Below are positions 46,695 through 55,428 of a stretch of 59,252 nucleotides of DNA, in pieces. The first letter of the stretch is position 1, and each line of letters opens with the position of its first letter. Origin of the DNA: an uncultured Pelagibacteraceae bacterium (lineage in GTDB: Bacteria > Pseudomonadota > Alphaproteobacteria > Pelagibacterales > Pelagibacteraceae); assembly GCA_902554335.1 (NCBI GenBank), contig CACDOD010000005.1:1-59252 (forward strand). The letters are read 5' to 3'. The translations under genes and the position numbers were made by a program. The notes under the pieces are model-generated. The model was given only the letters and a program-made list of their open reading frames with translations. It made no database searches and was not told the origin of the DNA.

Positions 46695-47006
46695 ATGAAA
46701 CTAAAACTAATCTTTTTGTTATTTTTTAATTTATTTATATTTAATTATTCTCATTCGGACCAAAAACTAGATATTGGAAAAGAAATTTTTTTAAATGCTG
46801 GTAATTGTGGAGCTTGTCACTCACTTAAGGATGCAGGCAGTATTGCAAACGTAGGACCAAATTTAAATGAAATTAAACCAGATATAGGTAGAGTTTTAAA
46901 CTCAGTAACCAATGGAATTGGGGTAATGCCATCTTATATCGGTATACTTTCAGATGAAGAAATTGAAGCGGTTGCTTATTATGTTTCCGAAGTATCAATA
47001 AAATAA
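46695..47006 (+). CDS. Small periplasmic monohaem cytochrome c
   Basis: This 103-residue protein has a signal peptide (residues 1-20, cleavage near SHSDQK) and a single class I cytochrome c fold with the haem site CGACH at about residues 38-42 and the axial methionine in VMPSYIGILSDEEIEAVAYYV. It carries electrons in the periplasm. It ends two bases from the 3' end of puuE, at the edge of the purine island, where the urate oxidase PuuD lacks its usual cytochrome c domain; it may be the missing electron acceptor. A role with another dehydrogenase is equally open. Confidence 0.9.
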   Translation: MKLKLIFLLFFNLFIFNYSHSDQKLDIGKEIFLNAGNCGACHSLKDAGSIANVGPNLNEIKPDIGRVLNSVTNGIGVMPSYIGILSDEEIEAVAYYVSEVSIK

Positions 47007-47008
47007 TT

Positions 47009-47911
47009 TTAATTATTGTAATTTTTAATCCAATATTTTGCAATCTCCTCTCTTTTGCAAATCCAAACTTTATCTAAACTAGTAATATAATCTAAAAATC
47101 TTTTAAGAGATTGAATTCTTCCAGGTTTTCCAATTATCCTACAATGCAATCCAATTGACATCATTTTTGGATTTTTATTTCCTTCCTCGTATAATGTATC
47201 AAAACTATCCTTTAAATAATTAAAAAATTGATCACCAGAATTAAATCCTTGATTTGTTAAAAATCTCATATCATTATTATCCAGTGTATAAGGTATCATA
47301 AGTTGTTTTTTCTTACCTTTTATTTCCCAATATGGAAGATCGTCACTATATGTATCACTGCAATATAAAAAACTACCATTTTCAATTACAAGGTTTAAAG
47401 TATTTGGGCTACATCTACCAGTGTACCAACCGACAGGTCTTTTTCCAAAAATTTTTTTAATACTCATAATTGCTTTTTGCATATGTTTTTTTTCTACAGA
47501 CTTAGAAATATTTTGATAATCTATCCATCTCCAACCATGAGAAGCAATTTCATAGTTTGAGTTTTTCATTTCTTTACAAATTTCAAGATTTCTTTCTAAA
47601 GCCATACCAACGCCAAATATTGTTAAAGGAAGTTTATATTTTTTAAATAATTTATGTATTCTCCAAAAACCAGCCCTTGAACCATATTCATAAAGTGACT
47701 CCATATTTATATGTCTTCCCTTAATAGCTTTAGCACCAATTATTTCTGATAAAAAAATTTCAGAGGCCTTATCTCCATGTAAAACAGAGCTTTCTCCACC
47801 TTCTTCGTAATTTAATACAAATTGTACTGCAATTTTTGCATTATTTGGCCATTTAACTTTAGGAGAGTTTGAACCATACCCTAACATATTTCTTGGATAT
47901 TTATTTTTCAT
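47009..47911 (-). CDS. puuE: Allantoinase PuuE (polysaccharide deacetylase fold)
   Basis: This 300-residue protein matches PuuE, the cofactor-free allantoinase related to polysaccharide deacetylases: the N-terminus PRNMLGYGSNSPKVKWPN, VQFVLNYEEGGE, MESLYEYGSRAGFWRI, SHGWRWIDYQ and TGRCSPNT. It opens allantoin to allantoate. It is the last gene of a minus-strand string uraD-alc-allA-puuE in which each junction is a four-base ATGA-type overlap, so the proteins are probably made in step. Confidence 0.95.
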   Translation of the reverse strand: MKNKYPRNMLGYGSNSPKVKWPNNAKIAVQFVLNYEEGGESSVLHGDKASEIFLSEIIGAKAIKGRHINMESLYEYGSRAGFWRIHKLFKKYKLPLTIFGVGMALERNLEICKEMKNSNYEIASHGWRWIDYQNISKSVEKKHMQKAIMSIKKIFGKRPVGWYTGRCSPNTLNLVIENGSFLYCSDTYSDDLPYWEIKGKKKQLMIPYTLDNNDMRFLTNQGFNSGDQFFNYLKDSFDTLYEEGNKNPKMMSIGLHCRIIGKPGRIQSLKRFLDYITSLDKVWICKREEIAKYWIKNYNN

Positions 47912-48402
47912 TTTGAAAGATATATTTTTTCTTTTTTAAATTTATGAATTACTAAATTATTTCCTTTTCCTTTTCTATCAATCACTAAAAAATTCATATT
48001 TTTTGTTGATATAAGTGGAAAATGCCAAATTCCTCGATTTAAATTTATTCCTTTTTGTTTTGGTATTCTAAAGGATTCTATTTTTTTTAAATTTGGCACC
48101 TTGGCCTTTGGTGCCACAAAAACTAAGAACGAAGTCTCTTTCATAGGTACAAAAGCTTGACTTCCTAATGGATGCTTTTCCATCATGTCAATTTTCATTG
48201 GAAACCTTCTTTTTTTTGCAGAAAAAATACTTACAATAGTTCTACCTTTTTTTGATGCTGTGTCTATTTTTCCAAGATTGTCATATCTTTTTGCATACCC
48301 ATTATTAATTTTAAAATATTTTTTTTTACTTGTGTCAATAATTTGTCCGAATTTTTTGAAGTTTTTTTTACTTACTTTTTTGGGGTTTATTTTTATTTTC
48401 AT
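47908..48402 (-). CDS. allA: Ureidoglycolate lyase
   Basis: This 164-residue protein belongs to the AllA cupin family: KKFGQIID near the N-terminus, MEKHPLGSQAFVPM with metal-site residues, and the GIWHFPLIS motif. It splits ureidoglycolate into glyoxylate and urea. The protein is very lysine-rich. It lies between allantoicase and allantoinase genes, which supports the substrate. Confidence 0.93.
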   Translation of the reverse strand: MKIKINPKKVSKKNFKKFGQIIDTSKKKYFKINNGYAKRYDNLGKIDTASKKGRTIVSIFSAKKRRFPMKIDMMEKHPLGSQAFVPMKETSFLVFVAPKAKVPNLKKIESFRIPKQKGINLNRGIWHFPLISTKNMNFLVIDRKGKGNNLVIHKFKKEKIYLSK

Positions 48403-49385
48403 TTTACTACTTTACCGAAAGCCCTTATTCTAGAAATACCACCATCAGGAAAAATATTTATTTTTAAACAGTTAATTTTATTTTTTTTATTAATTTTACT
48501 TTTAAATAAGTGTTTTTTATGAGGTTTTAATTTTGTTTTTTCTAAAAAAGTTTTCCAATTCTTTGAATTTGCTAAAAGTTTGTTTGAATTAGTTTTATCT
48601 GCAATAAATGCCGATTGAACTGTAAGAGATTCCGGATAATTTCCTTTAAAATGGTGAGTATCAATTTCTAATCTATCTATAATCCCAGGTTTGCCAAATT
48701 TAATAATTATCCAGTCGAAATTTTTACCTCTGCTTCTTCTTGTCTCCCAACCATCACCCATATTAACTCCTGTTCCAGGGCTAAGAACGTTTTCAGCTTT
48801 GCCAAAATGCTCATTATTACAACCAACAATTGTAGATCCATTTATAATAGAGCTCAAATTTACATTTTTTCCGCTAAGATTAATTTTTTCTAAATCTACT
48901 ATTCCGTTAAGTCTTATTCTTGCAACTCCGCCATCAGGAAAAATATTCAACTTAATAAAATTAAATGTTGAGTGATTATTTATTTTAAAATTATGATTTC
49001 TATCTGGACCAAGTTTTTTTTTATTTAAGATAATTTTCCAAGTTGTTTTTTTTGTTGGATTTTTTTTTGATAAACATGCCTCCAATGATGCCAGAGAGGG
49101 TTGGTTTCCTGAAAAATAAGATGTATCGATATCTACATTAAATATTTTACCAGGCCTACCTAGTTTTATAATTAAAAAATCATGACCCTTTTTTCTCTTT
49201 CTTCTTGTCTCCCAACCGTCCATCCATTTACCATGTTTATCATAAACTCCTTCTTTGAAGACTGGTTTTGTTGAACTTAGAATTCTATTTGCAGCTCCAA
49301 AAAACTCATCAGTTTTATAAATAATTTTAGAGCCAAATTTTCTTTCTGCTAAATTAACAGTATTTTTAAGTTTCGTTTTTTTCAT
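48399..49385 (-). CDS. alc: Allantoicase
   Basis: This 328-residue protein consists of two tandem allantoicase repeats, each with a FGAANRIL/FGKAENVL start, a GWETRR motif (DGWETRRKR and DGWETRRSR), a DIDTSYFSGN/EIDTHHFKGN strand, and an FPDGGVARIR/FPDGGISRIR end. It converts allantoate to ureidoglycolate and urea. The near-perfect internal symmetry makes the call firm. It overlaps both neighbours by four bases. Confidence 0.96.
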   Translation of the reverse strand: MKKTKLKNTVNLAERKFGSKIIYKTDEFFGAANRILSSTKPVFKEGVYDKHGKWMDGWETRRKRKKGHDFLIIKLGRPGKIFNVDIDTSYFSGNQPSLASLEACLSKKNPTKKTTWKIILNKKKLGPDRNHNFKINNHSTFNFIKLNIFPDGGVARIRLNGIVDLEKINLSGKNVNLSSIINGSTIVGCNNEHFGKAENVLSPGTGVNMGDGWETRRSRGKNFDWIIIKFGKPGIIDRLEIDTHHFKGNYPESLTVQSAFIADKTNSNKLLANSKNWKTFLEKTKLKPHKKHLFKSKINKKNKINCLKINIFPDGGISRIRAFGKVVK

Positions 49386-49879
49386 TTTGTAAATATTTCA
49401 TTTAATCGGAATAGAGCAATTTTTTTAACTTGGCTTTTTGCTTCTTTGAATTCTAATTCTACATCATTATTAATTCTTTGTCTAAAATTATTTAATATCT
49501 CAATTTTGTCTTTTCCCTTAACAGCTATTATAAATGGAAAACCAAATTTTTTTTCATATTTAAAGTTAAGCATTTTAAACTCCTCATATTGTTCGTCTGT
49601 ACAGTTTTTGAGATTTGCACGAGATTGCTCTTCGCTAGAATATTTAGTCAAATTTTTTTCTACTGCTAATTTTGGATGTGACCTTAAAATATCTAAAACT
49701 TTATTTTTTTCTGTTGTCTCGTAGATGAGAAACATTTTATTTATTAAATCTTCTTTATCTTTGAATGGTTTATGTTCCAAAAGTTTTTCAGCAATCCATT
49801 GTGTTTTTTCAAAAATAACTCCAAACAAAGATATAAATTTATCTCTATTTAAATTATTAAGATCATTTTCTAAGCTCAT
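49382..49879 (-). CDS. uraD: OHCU decarboxylase
   Basis: This 165-residue helical protein matches UraD, which decarboxylates 2-oxo-4-hydroxy-4-carboxy-5-ureidoimidazoline to S-allantoin. It shows FEKTQWIAEKLL, LRSHPKLA with the catalytic histidine, the KYEKKFGFPFIIAVKGK signature, and NDVELEFKEAKSQVKKIALFRL. It is the first gene of the minus-strand ureide operon and faces uraH across a 65-base divergent spacer. Confidence 0.95.
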   Translation of the reverse strand: MSLENDLNNLNRDKFISLFGVIFEKTQWIAEKLLEHKPFKDKEDLINKMFLIYETTEKNKVLDILRSHPKLAVEKNLTKYSSEEQSRANLKNCTDEQYEEFKMLNFKYEKKFGFPFIIAVKGKDKIEILNNFRQRINNDVELEFKEAKSQVKKIALFRLNEIFTK

Positions 49880-49907
49880 AGTGGACGTTTATATAAGTTT
49901 TAATATA

Positions 49908-49943
49908 TTAATTATTGGTTTTTGTGTAATATACAATAATCAA
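49908..49943. promoter_or_regulatory. Inverted repeat in the uraD/uraH divergent spacer
   Basis: TTAATTATTG (49908-49917) and CAATAATCAA (49934-49943) are inverted repeats matching at nine of ten positions with a 16-base spacer, and the right arm ends one base before the uraH ATG. The location between both arms of the purine island suits an operator that governs the two operons. No regulator gene is found in the island, so its ligand is unknown. Confidence 0.3.
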
Positions 49944-49944
49944 T

Positions 49945-50295
49945 ATGACCAAATTAACTACACATGTTTTAGATATATATTCCGGAAAACCAGGAAAAGG
50001 AATAAAAGTTGATTTATTTTATATAAGTGGGAATGAAAAGACAAAATTGAACTCTATAGTTTTAAATTCTGATGGAAGATCAGATGGCCCTCTTATTGAA
50101 AAAGATAATTTTAAAAATGGAAAATACGAATTAGTTTTTTATATTGGGGATTATTTTAAAAGTATTCTTAAATCGGAAACTACTCCATTCCTAGATGATG
50201 TTATTATAAGATTTGGAATTTCAAAAAATAATGAGCACTATCATGTTCCATTGCTAGTATCTCCTTGGAGTTATTCAACATATAGAGGAAGCTGA
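49945..50295 (+). CDS. uraH: 5-hydroxyisourate hydrolase
   Basis: This 116-residue transthyretin-like protein has TTHVLDIYSGKPGKGI at the N-terminus, NSDGRSDGPLI, and the C-terminal YHVPLLVSPWSYSTYRGS, with the family-defining YRGS tetrapeptide at the end. It hydrolyses 5-hydroxyisourate to OHCU. No signal peptide is present. It is the first gene of the plus-strand operon uraH-xdhA-xdhB-guaD-puuD-phosphoribosyltransferase. Confidence 0.97.
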   Translation: MTKLTTHVLDIYSGKPGKGIKVDLFYISGNEKTKLNSIVLNSDGRSDGPLIEKDNFKNGKYELVFYIGDYFKSILKSETTPFLDDVIIRFGISKNNEHYHVPLLVSPWSYSTYRGS

Positions 50296-51728
50296 TGGTT
50301 TCCGATACAATTAAATTTTTATTTAATAATAAAATATTTAAAATAAAAAATCCTGATCCAAATAAAACAATTTTAAATTATATTAGAAACGATTTAAAAA
50401 TGACTGGTACGAAGGAAGGTTGCGCTGAAGGAGGGTGTGGTGCATGCACTATAGTATTAGGTGAGCTTAATAAAAATAAAATAGTTTATAAAGCTATAAA
50501 TGCTTGCATTAGTTTTTTACCAATTTTAAATGAAAAACAATTAATATTAATTGAAGATCTAAGTAATGGAAAAAGTCTTCATCCTGTTCAAGAGGCAATG
50601 ATTAAATTTCATGGTTCCCAATGTGGATTTTGTACACCTGGATTTACAATGTCCTTATTTTCAATGCATAAAAATAACAGATTGATTAATAATGAGATAG
50701 TTGAAGAAGCTTTATCAGGAAATTTATGTAGATGTACTGGCTATAGACCAATAATTGATGCTGCTAAAAGCTTGAATAATAAAAATTATCGCGATCAATT
50801 TAAAAAGGAACAAAACAAAACTATTAAATTATTAAAAAATATTAAAAGTACTGATATTGAAATTAATAATAAAGGTAAAAAATTTTTTGCACCAAAAACA
50901 ATTAGCAATTTAAAAAAATTATTAAATAAATATCCTGATGCGAAAATTCTAAGCGGAGGAACTGATCTTTCTCTTGAAGTAACAAAATTTAGAAAAGAAA
51001 TTAAAACAATAATTTCATTAAATTCTATCGAAAAATTAAATTTTATAAAAAAAAATAGAAATTTATTAGAAATAGGTGCCACAACTTCACTTTTTGAATT
51101 TCAAAACCTTATTAAAAATTATTTTTTAGATTTTCACGATATTTTAAAAAGATATGGGTCCCTTCAAATAAGAAATGTAGGCACAGTTGCAGGAAATATT
51201 GCAACAGCATCGCCCATTGGAGACGCACTACCTCTATTGCTGACACTTGATGCAAAAATAGTTGTTCAAGGAAAAAATCAAAAAAAAATTTTTTCTTTAA
51301 ATAAATTCTTTATTTCTTATAGAAAAACAAAACTGAAGAAAGGTGAATTTATATATTCAATAAAAATACCGATCAATAAAGATAATATTTTTAAAGCCTA
51401 TAAAATTTCAAAAAGGTTTGATGATGACATTTCTTCAGTTTGTGGGTCATTTAGTTTTTTAATTAAAAAAAATAAAATCGCAAAAGCTGCAATAGCTTAT
51501 GGTGGTATGTCTGCTATCCCTAAAAGAGCATCAGCAATTGAAAAAAAACTTATAAATTCAGAGTTCACTGAAAACTCATTTAGTAATGCTATTAATTTAA
51601 TAAATAAAGATTTTTCACCATTAAATGACATGCGGGCAAGCAGCGAGTATAGATTGGCTGTAGCTAAAAATTTATTATTAAAAGCTTTCTATGAAATAAA
51701 GAACAAACAAACAATAAGAATTAATTAA
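50295..51728 (+). CDS. xdhA: Xanthine dehydrogenase small subunit (2Fe-2S and FAD)
   Basis: This 477-residue protein has an N-terminal plant-type 2Fe-2S domain (GCAEGGCGACTIVLG), a second helical 2Fe-2S domain (QCGFCTPGFTMS and LSGNLCRCTGYRP), and a C-terminal FAD domain (ILSGGTDLSLEV, IRNVGTVAGNIATASPIGDA). With XdhB it oxidises hypoxanthine and xanthine to urate. The subunit split matches the bacterial XdhAB form. It shares one base with both uraH and xdhB at its ends. Confidence 0.96.
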   Translation: MVSDTIKFLFNNKIFKIKNPDPNKTILNYIRNDLKMTGTKEGCAEGGCGACTIVLGELNKNKIVYKAINACISFLPILNEKQLILIEDLSNGKSLHPVQEAMIKFHGSQCGFCTPGFTMSLFSMHKNNRLINNEIVEEALSGNLCRCTGYRPIIDAAKSLNNKNYRDQFKKEQNKTIKLLKNIKSTDIEINNKGKKFFAPKTISNLKKLLNKYPDAKILSGGTDLSLEVTKFRKEIKTIISLNSIEKLNFIKKNRNLLEIGATTSLFEFQNLIKNYFLDFHDILKRYGSLQIRNVGTVAGNIATASPIGDALPLLLTLDAKIVVQGKNQKKIFSLNKFFISYRKTKLKKGEFIYSIKIPINKDNIFKAYKISKRFDDDISSVCGSFSFLIKKNKIAKAAIAYGGMSAIPKRASAIEKKLINSEFTENSFSNAINLINKDFSPLNDMRASSEYRLAVAKNLLLKAFYEIKNKQTIRIN

Positions 51729-54046
51729 TGAGAAACGAGGAATTATTAAAAGGTCAAAGTATACCGCACGATAGCGCATCAAAGCATGTGTCTGGCTTTG
51801 CCCAATACACCGACGATATTGCCGAACCTGCTAATACTTTACATGGTGCAATTGGATGGAGTGAGAAAGCTCATGCCAAGATAAAAAAAATTGATTTGAG
51901 CAATGTAGAAAAAAGTGAAGGAGTAATATCTGTTGCAACCTTTAGAGATATTCCAGGTCGTAATGATGTAGGCCCAGTATTTGATGGGGATCCCATATTT
52001 CCAAAATCAAAAGTTGAATATTTCGGTCAACCATTGTTTGCGGTTGCAGCAACCACAACAGAACTTGCAAGGAAAGCAGTATTAAAAGCAAAAGTTGCCT
52101 ATAAAGAGCTAAAACCTGTGATAACAATTAAAGAGGCTTTAAAAAAAAATAACCTTCTTTTTAATCCAAGAATAATAAAAAAGGGAAATCCACAAAATAA
52201 AATTAATAAATCTAAAAATAAATTAAAAGGTAAATTTAATACCGGAAGCCAAGAGCATTTTTATTTGGAAGGACAAGTTTGTTTAGTAATTCCCCAAGAG
52301 GACAGTAATTTTCAAGTTTATAGTTCAACCCAACATCCTTCTGAAACACAGCAAATTATTGCAAAGATGCTAAAACAAAAAAGCAATTCAATAACTGTTA
52401 CAGTCAGAAGAATAGGTGGTGGATTTGGTGGTAAAGAAACAAATTTTATGACAGCAGCTATTTGTGCATTGTTGTCTCACAAAACTAAAAAACCAATTAA
52501 ACTTAGACTAGATAGAGATGATGATATTATATTAACAGGTAAACGGCACGATTTTTATTCTGAGTATGAAGTAGGATTTAATGATAACGGGAAAATTGAA
52601 GGATTAAAATTAAAACTTGCATCTAGGTGTGGAATGTCTCCTGATCTCTCATATGCGATTAATGAACGAGCATTATTACATATAGATAATGCATACTATT
52701 TATCGGATTTAGAAGTTAAAAATTATTTATGTAAAACCAACACATCATCCTCAACAGCATTTAGGGGGTTTGGGGGCAATCAAGGCATGATGGCAATAGA
52801 AAATATTATAGATAATATTTCACGATTTTTAAAAAAAGACCCAAGTGATGTTAGAAAAGAAAATTTTTACGGTCAAAACGAAAATAATGTTACTCACTAT
52901 GGAATGAAAATTAATGATAACGTAATTCATGATATTTTTAAAAGTCTGTTAGATAAATCCAATTATAAAAAAAGATACAATCAAATTAAAAATTTTAATA
53001 TTAAAAATAAATTTAAAAAAAAGGGTATAGCTTTAACTCCAGTCAAATTTGGAATTTCTTTTACAACAATTCACTTGAATCAAGCTGGCGCATTAGTGCA
53101 CATATATACTGATGGAAGTATACACCTCAATCATGGAGGTATCGAAATGGGGCAGGGTACACACACAAAAATAGCCCAACTTGTTGCAAATACATTTGGA
53201 CTGCCATTTGAAAAAGTACAAATATCCTCAACAAATACCTCCAAAGTTCCTAACACATCAGCTAGCGCAGCGTCATCAACAACAGATTTAAATGGAGCAG
53301 CAACATTAAATGCTACAGACAAAATTAAAACTAATCTAAATAATTTTATAAAAAAAAAATATAATATTTTATCTAAAATTGAACCTGTATATAGAAATGA
53401 AAATATTTATATCGGTAATAGAACTTTCAGTTTTAAAAAAATTATTCAAGAGGCCTATTTAAATAGAATTTCACTATCCTCATCTGGTTTTTACTCAACC
53501 CCAAAAATAAACTTTGATAAGCAGAAATTTAACGGGAGGCCATTTTATTACTTTTGTTATGGTGCAGCTGTAACCGAAGTAACAATAGATACACTTACTG
53601 GAGAAAATAAAGTAGACAGAGTTGATATAATTCATGATGCAGGCAATACCATTAATCCAGCCCTTGAACTTGGACAGATAGAGGGTGGATTTGTTCAAGG
53701 ACAAGGATGGCTTACTATGGAAGAAGTGGTTTGGGATAAATACGGAAAATTAAGAACTTATTCACCATCTACTTATAAAATTCCAGCCGTAACAGATACT
53801 CCAGATGAATTTAATGTAGAAATTTTTAAAAGAGGTTCCAATGTTGAAAATGTCGTTAATAAACAAAAAACTACAGGAGAACCTCCATTGATGCTTGCTA
53901 TGAGTGTTTTCTTTGCAATTAAAGATGCAATATCATCTATTTCAAACTACAAAAAAATACCTGAACTTGATGCACCTGCAACTCCTGAAAAAATATTAAT
54001 GAGTATTAACAAATTAAAAACAAAAATTAAATCTAATGGAAAATAA
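51728..54046 (+). CDS. xdhB: Xanthine dehydrogenase large subunit (molybdopterin)
   Basis: This 772-residue protein is the molybdenum-binding subunit: SGFAQYTDDI at the N-terminus, RRIGGGFGGKETN, NQAGALVHIYTDGS with the glutamate-position neighbourhood HLNHGGIEMGQGTH, the substrate arginine in TAFRGFGGNQG, and the catalytic glutamate in TGEPPLMLAMS. These residues point to purines rather than aldehydes or CO. The XdhC insertion factor gene usually beside it is absent from the window. It overlaps guaD by eleven bases. Confidence 0.96.
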   Translation: MRNEELLKGQSIPHDSASKHVSGFAQYTDDIAEPANTLHGAIGWSEKAHAKIKKIDLSNVEKSEGVISVATFRDIPGRNDVGPVFDGDPIFPKSKVEYFGQPLFAVAATTTELARKAVLKAKVAYKELKPVITIKEALKKNNLLFNPRIIKKGNPQNKINKSKNKLKGKFNTGSQEHFYLEGQVCLVIPQEDSNFQVYSSTQHPSETQQIIAKMLKQKSNSITVTVRRIGGGFGGKETNFMTAAICALLSHKTKKPIKLRLDRDDDIILTGKRHDFYSEYEVGFNDNGKIEGLKLKLASRCGMSPDLSYAINERALLHIDNAYYLSDLEVKNYLCKTNTSSSTAFRGFGGNQGMMAIENIIDNISRFLKKDPSDVRKENFYGQNENNVTHYGMKINDNVIHDIFKSLLDKSNYKKRYNQIKNFNIKNKFKKKGIALTPVKFGISFTTIHLNQAGALVHIYTDGSIHLNHGGIEMGQGTHTKIAQLVANTFGLPFEKVQISSTNTSKVPNTSASAASSTTDLNGAATLNATDKIKTNLNNFIKKKYNILSKIEPVYRNENIYIGNRTFSFKKIIQEAYLNRISLSSSGFYSTPKINFDKQKFNGRPFYYFCYGAAVTEVTIDTLTGENKVDRVDIIHDAGNTINPALELGQIEGGFVQGQGWLTMEEVVWDKYGKLRTYSPSTYKIPAVTDTPDEFNVEIFKRGSNVENVVNKQKTTGEPPLMLAMSVFFAIKDAISSISNYKKIPELDAPATPEKILMSINKLKTKIKSNGK

Positions 54047-54506
54047 ATCAAAATTTATGTTAAGAGCGATAGAGCTATCAATTCAGAGTGCAAAAGCAAG
54101 CGGAGGACCTTTTGGTTGCGTAATTGTCAAAAATAATAAAATTATTGCTGAAGGATTTAATCAAGTAACGTCTAATAATGATCCAACTGCTCATGCAGAA
54201 ATTGTAGCTATAAGAAATGCATGTCAAAATCAAAATAATTTCTTCCTAAAAGAATGTGATCTTTATTCTACATGTGAACCATGTCCAATGTGTCTTTCTG
54301 CAATTTACTGGGCACATATTGAAAATATTTATTACGCAAATACAAGATTGGATGCGAAGAATATTGATTTTGATGATTCTTTCATTTACTCAGAAATTAA
54401 TAAAAAAATAAATTCTAGAAAAATAAAAATGTATCAAATGCATCGAGATGAAGCTTTGGAAGCATTTAAAATCTGGGATAAGAAAAAAGACAAAATTAAA
54501 TATTAA
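54036..54506 (+). CDS. guaD: Guanine deaminase (cytidine deaminase fold)
   Basis: This 156-residue protein is a zinc deaminase with the metal and catalytic motifs TAHAEIVAIRNAC and STCEPCPMCLSAIYWA, and the C-terminal DDSFIYSEI segment seen in GuaD rather than in tRNA adenosine deaminases. It converts guanine to xanthine, feeding XdhAB, which agrees with its position. A TadA-like role is less likely given the context. Confidence 0.9.
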   Translation: MENKSKFMLRAIELSIQSAKASGGPFGCVIVKNNKIIAEGFNQVTSNNDPTAHAEIVAIRNACQNQNNFFLKECDLYSTCEPCPMCLSAIYWAHIENIYYANTRLDAKNIDFDDSFIYSEINKKINSRKIKMYQMHRDEALEAFKIWDKKKDKIKY

Positions 54507-55418
54507 ATGGATATTTTAACTTATACAATAAAGTGGTCTGAGGTTATTTTAAGATGGGCGCACGTACTTTTTGCTATTTTTTGGGTGGGAAATAGTTTTT
54601 TATTTAATTATTTAGACAACAAATTAAATAAAAAAATCACTAGTAAAGACATTGATGGTGAAGGTTATTTGATGCATTCAGGTTTTTTTTATAAGCTCTC
54701 AAGACTTAAAACATCTCCCGATAGTATTTATCTTAAACAACTAGTAATATTTAAGTGGCAAAGTTACCTAACATTTGTAACCGGAATTTTACTCCTTTTT
54801 GTAATTTATTACTACAACGCAGGTGTTTTGATGGTTGATAAAAGGGTATTAATTATTTCACCAACCTCAGCAATTTTATATTCAGTTCTTTCCTTGGTAA
54901 TTTCGTGGTTCGTTTATGATTTTTTATGTAAATCCGATTTAGTTAAAAATGAGTTCTTATTTCTTGCTACAATATTAATATTGTTAACAGTTTTAACTTT
55001 TGGCTTAACAAAAATATTTGGTCCAAAGTTTGCAATCTTAAGTGTAGGATTAATAATTGGCTCAAATATGTTTGCAAACGTTTTTACAGTTATAATTCCT
55101 AACCAAATGAATATTATAAACAGTAGCAAAAGATCCAAAAAATTTGATATGAATCTCTCTCTGGCAGCAAAACAAAGATCAATACATAACAATTATTCTA
55201 CTTTTTTAGTATTATTTATAATGTTGTCAGGCCACTCTAGTTTTTTAGTTTATCATAAATATAATTGGGCAATAGTTGTATTAATTGGAATAATTTCAGT
55301 TTTAGCAAGACATTATTTTAACCTTAGAGGCAGAAACATTCACAGGTTGCATTATTTAGTAGCATCAATAGTTGCTTTGATTATTCTAGCGGCTATAATT
55401 TTTATTTTCAAAAATTAG
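54507..55418 (+). CDS. puuD: PuuD-type membrane urate oxidase, without cytochrome c domain
   Basis: This 303-residue membrane protein has about eight transmembrane helices and the N-terminal signature ILRWAHVLFAIFWVGNSFLFNYLD, plus IIPNQMNIINSSKR and the HNNYSTFLVLFIMLSGHS segment of the urate hydroxylase domain (DUF989). It would oxidise urate to 5-hydroxyisourate. Family members are usually over 400 residues with a C-terminal cytochrome c; here the protein ends after the last helix (IIFIFKN) with no CxxCH. The stop is followed within ten bases by the next gene, so no frameshifted tail is hidden. Confidence 0.9.
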   Translation: MDILTYTIKWSEVILRWAHVLFAIFWVGNSFLFNYLDNKLNKKITSKDIDGEGYLMHSGFFYKLSRLKTSPDSIYLKQLVIFKWQSYLTFVTGILLLFVIYYYNAGVLMVDKRVLIISPTSAILYSVLSLVISWFVYDFLCKSDLVKNEFLFLATILILLTVLTFGLTKIFGPKFAILSVGLIIGSNMFANVFTVIIPNQMNIINSSKRSKKFDMNLSLAAKQRSIHNNYSTFLVLFIMLSGHSSFLVYHKYNWAIVVLIGIISVLARHYFNLRGRNIHRLHYLVASIVALIILAAIIFIFKN

Positions 55419-55428
55419 TCTTTTTTAA

